A stretch of 64,000 nucleotides of DNA, from positions 124,001-188,000 of the forward strand of contig WFMF01000222.1 in assembly GCA_011033025.1 (NCBI GenBank), read 5' to 3'. The position numbers and the translations under genes are program-made. Of the stretch, positions 49,601-60,311 are shown piece by piece. The notes beneath the pieces were generated by a model that was not told where the DNA came from, made no database searches, and worked only from the letters and a program-made list of their open reading frames with translations. The DNA comes from Beroe forskalii. Taxonomy: Eukaryota; Ctenophora; Nuda; Beroida; Beroidae. Each line of letters opens with the position of its first letter. Within the stretch, counting starts at the first letter, position 1.

Positions 49601-49846
49601 GTCTCCGGAGCTGCTAAGACCCTGGAGACCCTCCCAATTCAGGAGTTCGCAAGTAACCCCTGCTCCGTTAAGAAGTGGTGCCCTGCGTTTGGCATGTCGT
49701 TAGAGTTGAGGAAACGCTGGTTTACACCCACTGACTCTGCGAGGTCGGTAAGAGCCTTCAGTAATGCGAGTGTATTTTCAGGGGCCTCACTGACCAGATT
49801 ATTTCATCCTTATCTTCCGGTAGCAATCAACTTAGACCCAGAGTGA
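43684..49846 (+). CDS. DCAF15: DCAF15, DDB1/CUL4-associated substrate receptor, eight exons
   Basis: Exons: 43684-43743, 45107-45271, 45582-45651, 46250-46340, 47655-47843, 48132-48374, 48531-48750, 49160-49846. All phases agree and give 574 residues (human is 600). Matches to human DCAF15 as remembered: HKLYNRQLSG at the start; GHVLLGFLKDGVHLISY with GHIFLGFSKCGRYVLSY; DDDFQHVYTYSLYIWRFDL; VHFKYEVQPPYPPFCPAL with LHTKYQVVYPFPTFQPAF; SLRDYDVRLLEVCPSSG with SFSDYDIVILEVCPETN; and a C-terminal RKRWF...SVRAFSNASVFSGASL block. DCAF15 binds DDB1-DDA1 and presents substrates to the CUL4 ubiquitin ligase. A Gly/Ser-rich stretch (about 48208-48300) lies in the variable central loop. Confidence 0.94.
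43868..44160. repeat. Palindromic GTACAATGTACA repeat cluster
   Basis: Irregular repeats of TGTACAATGTACATTGTACA, each locally self-complementary, in DCAF15 intron 1. Confidence 0.85.
44384..44477. repeat. Long hairpin in DCAF15 intron 1
   Basis: GTGTACTATACA at the left and TGTATAGTACAC at the right form the base of the stem. It continues through ATTAGCTGATTA/TAATCAGCTAAT and GGGAC/GTCCC with few mismatches around an AT-rich loop. Confidence 0.9.
46376..46610. repeat. Diverged tandem repeat in DCAF15 intron 4
   Basis: Units of about 36-40 bp built on GTTCAACTTATCAATGTCTCT and TAGCTCATCGTATCAATGTC, starting some 35 bp after the exon 4 donor. Confidence 0.7.
46853..47350. repeat. Duplicated blocks with TGCACGAGGCGAAGCCGAGTGCA-type motifs
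   Basis: TACGCTTAGAGCATGGCTGG occurs twice (46856 and 46889). A block of about 110 bp (ATGACCATT...GCCAATGTGAGGAGTGCAAT...CTCAAAATTGGCTAAT) occurs at about 47022-47132 and again at 47248-47345. Between them is a GAGGCGAAGCCGAGTGCAA motif. Confidence 0.85.
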
Positions 49847-51029
49847 GGCGACCAAACCCGGATTATGGATCCGTACATGGATTATGGATATATTATATGA
49901 GCAAACTTCACAAGATCGCAGATATTAATATTAATAAGATTTTTAAATTTGGATGCCGGGTTATTTGATGGACTATAATCAATATTATCATTATTATCAC
50001 TATCAGTGATGTGATGTTATATAATACGCTTATCTAACGACGAATTGTGGTATAACTGTTGCTTTATTATTACACGAGGCGAAGCCGATCGGTTGATAAT
50101 CATCCGAGGGGAAGCCGTGCGTTGATTATGGAAAATGCAATATGGTACAATAATTGGGGCAAAGCGTCAGCCGAGTACAAATTAGTGCAACAGTGTGAGT
50201 ATGACTTCTGAAGCGTTAGATAAGCGTATACTTATAAATTGTACCACGACCATTAATAATCTTAAACTAATTGCATGGTGGTTATTTGCATGGGAGTGGT
50301 ACTATTGTAGTTACATCATGAGTATTTTAACACGAATTAAATGTCTTTTCTGAAATCGAAGGAGTCGAGAGAAATGTATTAGATTGTGATATTGAGTATT
50401 GACAAGGATTTGTTGGGTTTTAACACATTGACAAAAATCATTTGAATCGTACTATATTGACACTGATGAGTTTAAAAAGAGATACAGTTTGAAAAATTAA
50501 CTAAAACTCACAAGATAATGCCCTCTTTTATCTTACTTTAAAGGACCAGACCTGTTTAATAATTAACGTCTGCTGTCAAATTTAAAAGCAAATGTTGGGC
50601 AGGTGTTAGTTACAATATTGTTTATGAAATCTGTCTTTATATCGGCATCTTCTGTTCATGCTCGTAACAACGAAATGCTTGTTTGATGCTATTCTATTCT
50701 GCATTCGATATTGTTCAAGAAATTTCTATTTAATTTACAGAATTATAAACGGTTTGTAATTACTTTCAAAGTTTCAAATAAATAAATAATTATAATGTCA
50801 TAACCACCCGGAATGTAGTGTGACAAATGGTTTAAATAATAAGTAGTAAAAACCTTTCTAAAGCATTATGGTACAGGTGTCACGAGTCCGACAAATTATT
50901 CCTTACCCGCATGGGTCTTGACCTTTGAGGCGCGGCATATTACCACGCGCCTGGGTGCTTTTTTGCTGCGCGTGACAGCGAACAAAGTACTGTCATTGTA
51001 ATGCGTAATACGCCGCGCCTAAAAAGGTC
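49847..51029. other. Between DCAF15 and the convergent HD gene
   Basis: Contains GAGGCGAAGCCGA and GAGGGGAAGCCG motifs at about 50076-50115, of the same kind as at 47160-47230. An AATAAA occurs at 50777-50782, distant from the DCAF15 stop. Otherwise nothing recognised. Confidence 0.45.
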
Positions 51030-51300
51030 GAAAATCCGCGGTTATTGCACGTGTCTCTTCTTATTACTGCACGTTTCTCTCTCCTTGCACGTGTCTCATT
51101 AATAATATTGCACGTGTCTCTCATTACTACTGCACGTGTCTCTTATTATCATTATTACTGCACGTGTGTGGCAGGGCTGCAACATGCGCGGCCCGTACTC
51201 ACGTGTCTCTCATTTCTACTTCACTGTCACGTTACGCCGCGCAGCATCTCTCATTACTACCGCACGTGTCTTTATACACAAACTTGCGTGATAGGAACGT
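51030..51300. repeat. CACGTGTCTCTCATTACTACTG tandem repeats
   Basis: About eight diverged units with TGCACGTGTCTC cores. Interspersed is ATGCGCGGCCCGTA (at about 51184 and 51305), and TACACAAACTTGCG occurs at 51274 and 51366. The last phrase duplicates coding-like sequence of the HD gene. Confidence 0.8.
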
Positions 51301-51336
51301 CTCCATGCGCGGCCCGTATGAAATAGTGATTTTCAC

Positions 51337-52865
51337 CTGCAAAGTGCCGGAACTCACGAGTGGCATACACAAACTTGCGCGACAGGAACGTTCCAATTTT
51401 GGAAACGTAAACGTCTACATTCGGTGGTTTTTCATCTTATACCAATATCATGTCTACGCCAGTTTTTACTGTACGATTCACAAGACCAGTATAGCTTGAC
51501 AGTGGCTGTATCGGTTCTAAGAGCTCACTGTTACCTGCGCCCTCCTGACACAGAACTCCTCCTCCGCCTCATGTCCGTGCTCCTCCCTGACTCTTCCAGC
51601 GTACAACATGTACTCCACTGGGTTAGAGCCCAGGATGGACAGGTCCATGTCGAGGAAGTAGTGCAGGTCACGTGTTATCGGTCTGTCCTGCTCGTGCTCC
51701 TGGGGGATCATGGTTCAAATTAATTAGCTTTAATTTAACTGGCCCTTCTATAACACAGGGCCCTTCGGACCAAAGTCCCAGAGTCGTTTTTGTCCTTATT
51801 GACCCGACAACGACTTTTATATTTTTGTCGAAAAAGGCCGGTAAATGCGTCCAAATTATATTTATTCAACTGAAATTGAAGTAGCAAAACTTCCGTCGAT
51901 CATTGCATTCCTCATCCTGAGCCCGGCCGACTTTTTGCTCAGCATCAGTCTATGATTCAATTCCGTAATTCCTCCTCAACACTAAAAGTATCTCTTCACT
52001 ATACCTCAGTGAAGTGACCGTGGGCTGTGAGGCCTACCATTTCCCGAACATCCCTCACTAAATCAGAGTCCAGATCCAAGTCTTGAGCACAGCTCTCAAA
52101 CTCCTCCAAACTTTGTGCTGTATTGTCTGCTGATGGGCACTGTGTAGGGGTAGAATGCAGATTTTCAGAATTGCATTGACGCATTGTGCAGTATGAGCAT
52201 TGAACTTGAATTTAACTTCCCGGGTTCGAAACTTCGACATTTAATTTTGATCAAAGCAATATACGCAATTGTATACATAGTACAAGTCCTCGGGTTTAAA
52301 CTGGATAAACTTGCACATGCTGGGCCACGCCCTCCGACCCTCGTGCTTTTCATGTGTCGACGTTTCACTTCAATCTCCCAGTCCCACACTCACCTTCGGA
52401 TCGAAGACTATATTGTGGAAGAAGATAGCGAATAGCACAGTCCTGGGGTATGTGAGTTCTTGGTAGAACTCCCTGTAGTTCAAAATCATCTGGTACACGT
52501 GCTCTGTCGTGTGGTAACGCCTGAAATTAAGAGTTTTAGGGTTTGGTGTTCAGTTTAATTTTAAAGATCCCACCAAAATAGATTCATTCGTCGGATATCG
52601 ACTTTCGAATTGACGTAAAAACCTGTGGTCTACGACCAGTCCACTTGCCATGAACACGATTGGTCATGATAATTATAATTAACGTCCAAAAACAACTCAA
52701 CCCACTCGAACCCACCAAATTTGACCTGTGTGGTTGAGAGTGTTTGTCCCTGATGTCTGCGAACCACTCCCCAACCAGCACCTCATCGTCAGTGTAGTGT
52801 CTAGCTAGAGTCTGCCATTCCGCCCACAACAACTCCAGCTTACCCCGGAGTGATGTCATGTGCAC
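51337..52865 (-). CDS. HD-superfamily metal-dependent phosphohydrolase (COG4339 type)
   Basis: Exons in transcript order: 52726-52865, 52394-52520, 52005-52139, 51535-51699, and a probable 51337-51391. The first four join in frame. Family features: W-x3-L-x2-HYTDDE, then QPHRRYHTTEHV (the metal-binding H...HxxxH start), LFAIFFHNIVFDP (where most relatives have HD, here HN), GLTAHGHF, and DLSILGSNPVEYMLYAGRVR. COG4339 proteins are HD-domain hydrolases of unknown substrate. The fifth exon is supported by FLSRKFVYATREFRHFA, which resembles the FL-RP-IY-T...R segment of the family. Its acceptor is not resolved and no stop was assigned. The gene is convergent with DCAF15. Confidence 0.85.
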
Positions 52866-53809
52866 TCCAACGTGTTCTATTTTCTAATTGCGCTGGCAAT
52901 AATAAGCTATAGAGCTATAAATTATCTTATTGATATTATATGGCTCCCAAGCCCTTATTTGCTATCATGTACATAGTAGTATTGAAGGGTTACTAACCTT
53001 AACCAGGTTAATAACCCTTTATATTGAGTCCCTGAGACGGGTTATTAGTCCAGATCGACCGAATAACCCCAACGACATTAAGAGTAATTTTTTTCAATTA
53101 AACAATCTTGGCTGCAGAATCACATTCGTCGCAACAGCAATTAGAGCTTCTCAAAGTCAGAGGAGTCAAAAATTAGCTGCTCTAAATCAGTCTTAACGAA
53201 ATCCATGAAAGCAAACGGCGATTGAAACACATACTGTTCATCCGGGTTTACAATTTATTTCCGGTATCACGGTTTGACATGACTCTGTACTCGAGAATCG
53301 AGATGAATCATGAACCACAATTAGAATGTTAAAACTTTCTGCCAAACAAATTAGCGGTAGACTCTTATAGCGTCATTATCATGCGTAGAAGTAGCGAATT
53401 AAAAGTACCGACCAAGCTGCCTTATATGTGATACCCGACTCTAATTCTTATGGAATTTCAAGAATTACTATGATGTTCAGGTGAAGGGGAAAACGTGTAT
53501 CGCTTCATTAAGTTACCGGTTCAACACATGAAGATGAACGAATTATCTAACTATAATCCGTGGTAATTCATTTTGATTCGGCCTGTAACTGCGTAACTAC
53601 GTAATTCTGTACTGCATATTTGAGTATTCAATACTTTAAAAACTAAATGTAATCAGCCCTGTGAATAAGATTACCATGATGGCTCTTGCTTCCGGAAGTC
53701 TGCAGCTCCCATCGAAAGACCATTATTTTCCATGTTTTAACTACGTTTAATGAGTGGTTTCGCCATATAATATCACTATTAACCTCAGTAAAGATAAGTA
53801 ACATCTAGT
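52866..53809. other. 5' flank of the HD gene
   Basis: No gene seen. A repeat-like GGGTTATT...AATAACCC pair occurs near 52986-53070. Confidence 0.4.
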
Positions 53810-53925
53810 TTTGAACTCGGCTTCGCCTCGTACAAAACACATCATTATTGAACTCGGCTTCGCCTCGTACAATAATGCTGATATATGTTGCTCGCTGCGC
53901 TCGCAACATATATCATGTTACTAAT
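53810..53925. repeat. Hairpin motifs around CTCGGCTTCGCCTCG
   Basis: Two copies of GAACTCGGCTTCGCCTCGTACAA (about 53813 and 53849) are followed by ATATATGTTGCTCG...CGCAACATATAT, a perfect-stem hairpin with loop CTGCGCT. Confidence 0.85.
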
Positions 53926-54333
53926 CTCTACTTCGGTTAATAGTTCTATATTATGTGACGTCCCCCTTAACAACAACAATCGGTAGCTGCTGCATATATA
54001 TGAGATTGAGAGTTGAGACACAATCACATTCACTCCATGAATTCTTTCAAATTCCAAAAACACGTAGAAAATATTTCAAGTTAAGATTACAAGAAACAGT
54101 TTAACAATATGCACCTACAATCATGATATTAAAACAATATCAAGGCGGTCTTGTCTGCATAATTGTACAACTTGAACTAATTTGTACACTATATTAACTT
54201 TAAGCTAAAGCTTGATTTCTCAATTTGTATTCCAACGTTTGTAAATGTACAGCCTCAATTTAATACCATATCAAAATTGAGGTAAAGCTTAATTTATCTA
54301 AGTATCTTTGGCCCCCATGTACAACTACATTCC

Positions 54334-55124
54334 ATAAAAATCGGTGAAAGGGTCACACTGTCACAAGAGTTGTGAATTTTGTCCAATGATATCCATCGTT
54401 AAAATTGTCCAATGGATCCATTGGATCCATTTTTGATGTTCAATGGATGTTCAATGGATCCATCTGAGTGGATCCAATGGACACAATCACCAAACATGGT
54501 TTGAAAGATAGACATCAGTTTGGTATTTTTGTTCAATGGATCCATTGCGTTCAACTTCATGGGCCAGACGCGTTCTGGGCGCGCGCGGAGGGGGCCAGGT
54601 AACGCCTGGCAAGCGTTCATTGGAAATGGATCCAATGGATCCTGCATTGAATTTGAACTCCATTAGACATGTCCATTGGATCCATTGCACATTGTGTCTA
54701 TTGGAATTGGATCCATTGTGTCCAATGCATCAAATAGACAAAATGGACCCATAGGATCCAATAGACATATGCAATGGATCCAATGGACATGTCCAATGGT
54801 GTCCAATGAACACAATGGATCAATAGGATCCAATGGACGCAAGAGATCTTTTGGACAAAAAACCAGACTGATGTCCATCTACCATTACCAACCATGTTTG
54901 GTGATTGTGTCCATTGGATCCACTCAGAATCAGATGGATCCATCGAAAATCGATTGGATCCATTGAACATCAAAATGGATCCAATGGATCCATTGAACAC
55001 CATTGGACAATTTTACCCATGGACATCATGTCCATTGGATGCTCAATCACAATGGATGTTTATTGGACATGATGGATCCAATGGACAAAATTCAAAACTC
55101 TTGTGACCCTTCTACCGAAATTCC
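54334..55124. mobile_element. Foldback element made of GGATCCATTGG repeats
   Basis: Ends TCGGTGAAAGGGTCAC and GTGACCCTTCTACCGA are complements. The arms continue with AAGAGTTGTGAATTTTGTCC against GGACAAAATTCAAAACTCTT, then CACCAAACATGGTT against AACCATGTTTGGTG. The interior is dense with TGGATCCAATGGA-type palindromes. A GC-rich insert (GCGCGCGCGGAGGGGGCC) lies at about 54579. Confidence 0.8.
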
Positions 55125-55708
55125 AATTATTTTGCAATTGCATTATATTGAGTTGGTTACATGATTACTCTGGTAAAGAGTGTGTTCAATTGCTCGAAAT
55201 ACTAATGGGTTGTTCATCAAATTTAATCGACTTTATTGCTCCCCTACATATCCCATAATGCCTGTTCCCATCCCTTGAATGATTGATGTGATTTCTAAAA
55301 TAAAAATGTTTTTCTTGTCGAATTTAAATGTAAATAAATAATTGTTATAGTAAAGACAATTATCAATAATAAACAACATTCACGTGCAAGTTAATAATAA
55401 AAAGCAAATTTTAAGTTCAATCAATCAATCATCGCTTCGCACTGTTCATAGCTTGCTGACCATCCTTTAAGCATATCATGCCAATATATAATCCTCAATG
55501 TCCCATTAATAAAGCTTCATGTTCTTTAATTATCGTTTAGATATAGGTAACACTAAAATAAAAAACCGAGCATTTTCGGAAAAATTTTAAAAACCAAAGA
55601 AATAAATTAGATAATTATAATTATAGATCGTTCTAATTTTTCTAAAAAGCTACAGCAAATAAAACCACTCTATCCCCCGTGTAGGCAAAGTTCCATCTGA
55701 TGCGCTGG
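55125..55708. other. 3' flank of the secreted peptide gene, nothing else seen
   Basis: AT-rich; presumed 3' UTR and spacer. Confidence 0.4.
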
Positions 55709-56241
55709 TTATAGGGTGCCGGCGTAGTTCGCAGCCTCAGCCTGCGCCACGGCGGCATTGTACCTGCCCTTGCGGCGGCGGGCGTTCCTCTCGACCCGTG
55801 GGAGGACGGCGGAGGGCGGCATGTCCAGGGAGGCGATGTCTCCGCTGGAGGGGTTGGGAGAGGGAGGGGCGGCGCCCGCTTCCTCCTCCAGGGGGGCGGT
55901 CACACTGCTCTGAAAGGGTGGATTGTTACGTGTGCAACCACTACACCATTAGATAGATACCCGGGGTTGTTAATCAGTTACTGGTTGTTATGATTCTATA
56001 CATGCTCCGCTGACAAAACCTTGTTTGAAAAGGAATCTTAACTCTTCTACTCATTTACTTACTGCTTATTACTATTACATTAGCCTAAGCCGTAGCGTTG
56101 GGGTAAAACATGACAATAAAGTCTGCTCACCTGTTGATTCTTGTTGAGATCATCAATGTTGTAACTGGTTGCAGCCTCGGTGTGTTGGGTAAGGATTCCA
56201 AGAACCACAAGTATGCAGCAGAGAGAGGCGGCACCGGCCAT
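55709..56241 (-). CDS. Small secreted precursor with a basic processing site, two coding exons
   Basis: Exons in transcript order: 56131-56241 and 55709-55909. They join in phase 0 (donor CAACAG|GTGAGC, acceptor CCTTTCAG) and give 103 residues. A signal peptide is clear (MAGAASLCCILVVLGILTQ, cleavage probably near HTEA-A). The mature part is acidic and Pro-rich (PLEEEAGAAPPSPNPSSG), then PRVERNARRRKGRYNAAVAQ and a C-terminal AEAANYAGTL. ERNARRRKGR would suit furin-like or prohormone cleavage, releasing a C-terminal peptide of about 20 residues. No Cys after the signal region. I do not recognise the family. A neuropeptide or other secreted peptide is an inference. The exon GC content is much higher than its surroundings. 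Confidence 0.7.
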
Positions 56242-56251
56242 GTTCTGTAAA

Positions 56252-56700
56252 CTGCAGGGGTTAACGTGGGGTCAAGAAGGTGAAAGTTGAAATAAACTGC
56301 AGGGGTTACAAGGATCAAGATTCAAGAAGCTGGTGAAAGTTGAAATAAACTGCAGGGGTTTCAAGTCAAGAAGCTGGTGAAAGTTGAAATAAACTGCAGG
56401 GGTTACAGGGATCAAGAAGCTGGTGAAAGTTGAAATAAACTGCTGGGGTCAACAGGGGGTCAAAAAGGTGAAAGTTGAAAATAAACTTCGGGGGTTACAG
56501 GGATCAATCTGGTGAAAATTGAAATAAACTACGGGGTTTACAGGGATCAATATGGTGAAAGTTGAAATAAACTGCAGGGGTTTAGAGGGATCAAGAAGAA
56601 GAAAGTTGAAATAAACTGCAGGGGTTTACACTAACAGCTTTACAGGGATCAGGATGGCGAAAGTTCAAATAAACTGTATGGGTTTACAGGGATCAAGAAG
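56252..56700. repeat. 46-bp tandem repeat copying the upstream splice junction of the peptide gene
   Basis: About nine units of AAACTGCAGGGGTTACAGGG with TCAAGAAGCTGGTGAAAGTT. The unit next to the gene contains, on the minus strand, ACCCCTGCAG|TTTACAGAAC followed by the start ATG, so the repeat unit includes a candidate 3' splice site. Confidence 0.9.
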
Positions 56701-57345
56701 ACCTCTTTATTCAACGCACAAAAAAATTCTGAAGAGATATTGAGATAACCGTGATAAACAAATTTAATTGCAAACTAACGAAAAAGTTCTTTAAAATATT
56801 CAATCAAATTATTCAAATCGTCGATGAATATGGTAAAAATCGAGCCGAAAATTTATAATTTTGTTGAAAATTTTATGTGTCAGTATCAAACGTGAAAATT
56901 ATAATGTCAGTTGTCAGTGAAGTTTTAGGTCCTTGAAGTTGAAATTTAAGTCCGTGATAACATTTCAGCTTTTGCACAGCATAAAAATGAATGAAATGTT
57001 CCTCAAAGACTTGCACAACGTACATCAATGGTATCAATATCAGATCCCATAACTCCATTAAAGTCATAATCGCTTCATCTGCATCATCATTATCAAGAAG
57101 TAAAGTATCAGTTCTAGATTATCGACGATATAGTACACGTTCAATTAAAGAAAGTCTTAATAGTTTAAACAGTCTGAATATAATAAGAGACAGATAGATT
57201 TCTGCCGACAAGATCTCAATTTGAGAATAAAAGTGGTCTTTCTGAACTTTTGTGGCATCCATTCCTACCTAATGGAAATCAGTGCTGTTATATTATTTCT
57301 GATTTCACGGATCGGGTCGTTAAATAAGAGTCGCATGATAGCAAT

Positions 57346-57545
57346 TAATTTCAGTGGTGCCGTGCACCAAGATTGAACTGAGTTTGTGGCATCCTATTCG
57401 TAACCTAATGTAAACCTCAGATAGTCTGCAGTGGTGCCGTGCACCGAGATTGAACTGAGTTTGTGGCATCCTATTCTTAACTTAATGTAAACCTCAGTAG
57501 TCAGTGCTGTCGCGCACCGAGAGATTGAACTGAGTTTGTGGCCCT
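57346..57545. repeat. About 77-bp tandem repeat, nearly three copies
   Basis: Units contain GTGCACCGAGATTGAACTGA, GTTTGTGGCATCCTATTC and TTAATGTAAACCTCAG. The array lies just downstream, on the minus strand, of a TATA-like element and may be part of the 5' transcript of the peptide gene. Confidence 0.85.
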
Positions 57546-57554
57546 GGGAGATGC

Positions 57555-57562
57555 TTTATATA
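57555..57562 (-). promoter_or_regulatory. TATA-box candidate for the peptide gene
   Basis: GCGTATATAAAGC on the minus strand, about 1.3 kb upstream of the coding start at 56241. A non-coding first exon spliced to the acceptor near 56252 would be needed. No other TATA in the region is as close to consensus. Confidence 0.4.
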
Positions 57563-58236
57563 CGCCAAGCCATGACGCTCTGTAACTCTTTGTTTGTCAG
57601 AATCTGATCACTACAAAACTAGTTTTCACTGTCCTATGGAAAGCTAAATTGGCATCTTAACAAAGGTTGACGTGACGTTATCAATTACTCTGTTCTTTGT
57701 TGTGATAACCACATCACAGCTCACTGCCTAGTGTCTGAGAACACAAGGTAGCGGGTACCATTCTATGGAAAATAATAAAACAACAGTTAACTTACAATAC
57801 AAGCCCATTGAGTTCTACAATTGTCTTCGCCTCAGAATATAATGCTCCTATTTTTCGAAATTGAAACTAGATTGCAGTCCCATTGTGTGGGGAAAAGCTT
57901 TTCCTCCGTGACCATAAAACTCTATTTTAAATACTGTAACTGTAAATAAATCGATATTTGTCATTCACTGTCTCACTGGTTCTTGCTAAAATATATCGTG
58001 TTTTACACTGATAGTTTTACTGTAGAACAAAATTTGAATTTACAGATAGAAAGTCCCTCTCCTCTCCACTTCTAGGGGTCCTTATTTTGAGTTTGCAGCA
58101 AGATCTCTTATCAGCACCAGCAGAAGAATAACGTGCGGCGCAATATGAAACAGAAAACAGGGACATGCTCACAACTTTAAGGATGCAGCATGTTATAAAA
58201 TGATCTTCAAGTGACTGTAAATTTAACACTGGATAA

Positions 58237-58483
58237 GGGGCCATCCACAAAGGACGTCCGCAAAGAGGGCGGGGAGGGGGGAGTCTGGCCAATGCGGACG
58301 TTTGCGGACGTAGGGGGGGGGTGTTTGGCCAGATGCAGACGTCCGCATTTATGAAAATTGTGGTCGATTTGAGTGGTTTTTCACTTGAAAATAGTTGATT
58401 TTTTAGAACTTTGGCTTAGGTTTTCGGGGGAGGGAGGGGTCTAAAATAGCCGAAATTTTGCGGACGTCCATTATGGGTGGCCC
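58237..58483. mobile_element. MITE with GGACGTCCGC terminal repeats
   Basis: Left GGGGCCATCCACAAAGGAC, then GTCCGC; right GCGGAC, then GTCCATTATGGGTGGCCC. Internal GGGGGG tracts are matched by inverted C-free analogues. Non-coding. Elements with such ends are widespread in invertebrates; the superfamily is not assigned here. Confidence 0.75.
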
Positions 58484-58499
58484 AGCCCTGCAGTTGTAA

Positions 58500-59110
58500 G
58501 CTGTGAGGGGTACGTGGGCCGAAACCCCTCCGTTTCCCTTTGTCACCTGCTGATGGTACACCTACATCGCAGATGGCAGGGAGACCTTACAGCTGTACGG
58601 TTACCGCTGATGATTCACAGTTTAGTGTCTTCCGCCTCTTATGTCAATCCTTGAATTGGGAAATCGATATTCAGTATTTTGTTATGTTTGTAGTATACCC
58701 ATACACCTTTATAGATAAGACATTGGATGGATGGCTCCTAAGCCAATTTGGCAATTCATTAAAGCTTTAACCGGCCCTTTGGACAAGAAAGTCAAAGTCG
58801 TTTTTGCCCTTAAGGGCCAGTTTAGTGAATGTCACTAAGATCGAGCACAAGGACACAATCACATTAATAAAAAAATGATACTGTCAAATCTTCCTCAATG
58901 TTAGCCTAAATTACACTTATCATGAAACTAGCAGGCCCGTTGGGACTGCTAACACACAACACAGCTCACTCGGCGTTGCACTTGCTACACAGTGCACCTC
59001 GTTCGCAAATTTTAAACGCATCCGAAAATCAAATTCATTAAATACTTTTTACCGCATCACAACTTTCTAATCAGATCAAAAGTTATGAGCAACGAAATCA
59101 AATATTCAAT
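58500..59110. mobile_element. Dispersed repeat, copy 2
   Basis: Collinear with 13140-13960: CACCTGCTGATGGTACAC, GATGATTCACAGTTTAG, ATACCCATACACCT, GTTCGCAAATTTT, TACTTTTTACCGCATCA. A TTAACCGGCCC element (58768-58819) is inserted or included. Confidence 0.6.
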
Positions 59111-59324
59111 TTTAATATGAAGGGGCAGAGTGAACAATATTTTATTATTCGGTTAGACTTAGGACTAGGAGTGCTGAACCATGCGACTTTTGTTCCGTTT
59201 TAATTGTAAGATGATGTTGATTCTTACAACTTATTCCAGGGCTATTCCAACACTGACATTGGACAATTTTGTTTTGTCGATCTATTTTCTCTTGGTCATC
59301 TAGGCCAGAAACTGTAATCGTCAT

Positions 59325-59640
59325 TGAGCCCTAAAATGTTCATAAAGTTAAACGGAGTTATGGGCAAAAACCTAAAATTTTGGTACCAGCGAGCCCTAAT
59401 TAAGGCAAATTTTGTATCTCAGTACAGGAAGGTCGGAGAGATTGGGCGGAAAATGTGCGCAATGGCAATATACGACTTGTTATGACCATGTGCCCTAAAA
59501 TGCTGAGGAATAAAGTTATGGGCGAAAAACTGTTTTTTTGAGCAGGCGCAAGACCTGATTTATGCGTTTTTCTTATCTCGGCTCAGGAAGGTCGTAGAGA
59601 CTCCATCTTTGGTGGAAAATGTTCGCAATGGCCATGTTTG
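59325..59640. repeat. Two diverged direct copies of about 170 bp
   Basis: Each copy contains GCCCTAAAATG, AGTTATGGGC, a block like TCTCAG-TACAGGAAGGTCG, and GGAAAATGTxCGCAATGGC. Non-coding. Confidence 0.7.
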
Positions 59641-60110
59641 TTTCCGAATTGTTAACAAAGAGTGGTGCCGGGACCTGCAGCAGAGCCCTCATGGACCACA
59701 GTGCCAACTGCACTTGTTCAAGTAAATGGCGTCAAAACTTGAACACGTTTCGGAGCCACACAACTGTAACATTCTGAGCATGTGTGTTCAAGACGTACCG
59801 TTTTGCGACCACTTTCCTAACAGGAACTTTTTTTATTATGATTATTCTATGATTTTATGTCTGACATTACGATATTATTGTAATTTGACATTGTAAATAT
59901 TTCTATTTCTGCAGTTGGAATTATCCACATTCCACACCTTACACCTGCTGGGTACTCTCTAGTACCACTCACAAGCTAAGCATCAGAACCCCACTATCCA
60001 ACCCCTCGTAAATTAACTTTTAATTTCAAATTGTAACCACCGCCCTTGCCTCCTCTTTCTATATAACATTCCTGAATCTTCTTTTACTTAATTTTACTTG
60101 ATTCATTATA

Positions 60111-60311
60111 ATTCAGGTGCACTAACTTGAATCCAGGTGAATTCAGGTGAATTCAGGTGCACTAACTTGAATCCAGGTGAATTCAGGTGAATTCAGGTGA
60201 ATTCAGGTGAATTCAGGTGAATTCAGGTGAATTCAGGTGAATTCAGGTGAATTCAGGTGAATTCAGGTGAATTCAGGTGAATTCAGGTGAATTCAAGTAA
60301 CTTGAATTCAG
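60111..60311. repeat. GAATTCAGGT decamer tandem array
   Basis: A perfect run of about thirteen GAATTCAGGT units from about 60168 to 60294, preceded by a 30-bp higher-order variant containing GCACTAACTTGAATCCAGGT twice. CAGGT is the human-type splice-donor core, though no gene is seen here. Confidence 0.95.

Noticed and set aside
52217-52232. GGTTCGAAAC resembling a tRNA T-arm
   Set aside because: No acceptor stem or anticodon arm could be paired at tRNA spacing.
54399-55106. Several overlapping frames rich in MDP, GSIG and WIH
   Set aside because: They are translations of the GGATCCATTGG repeats in every frame.
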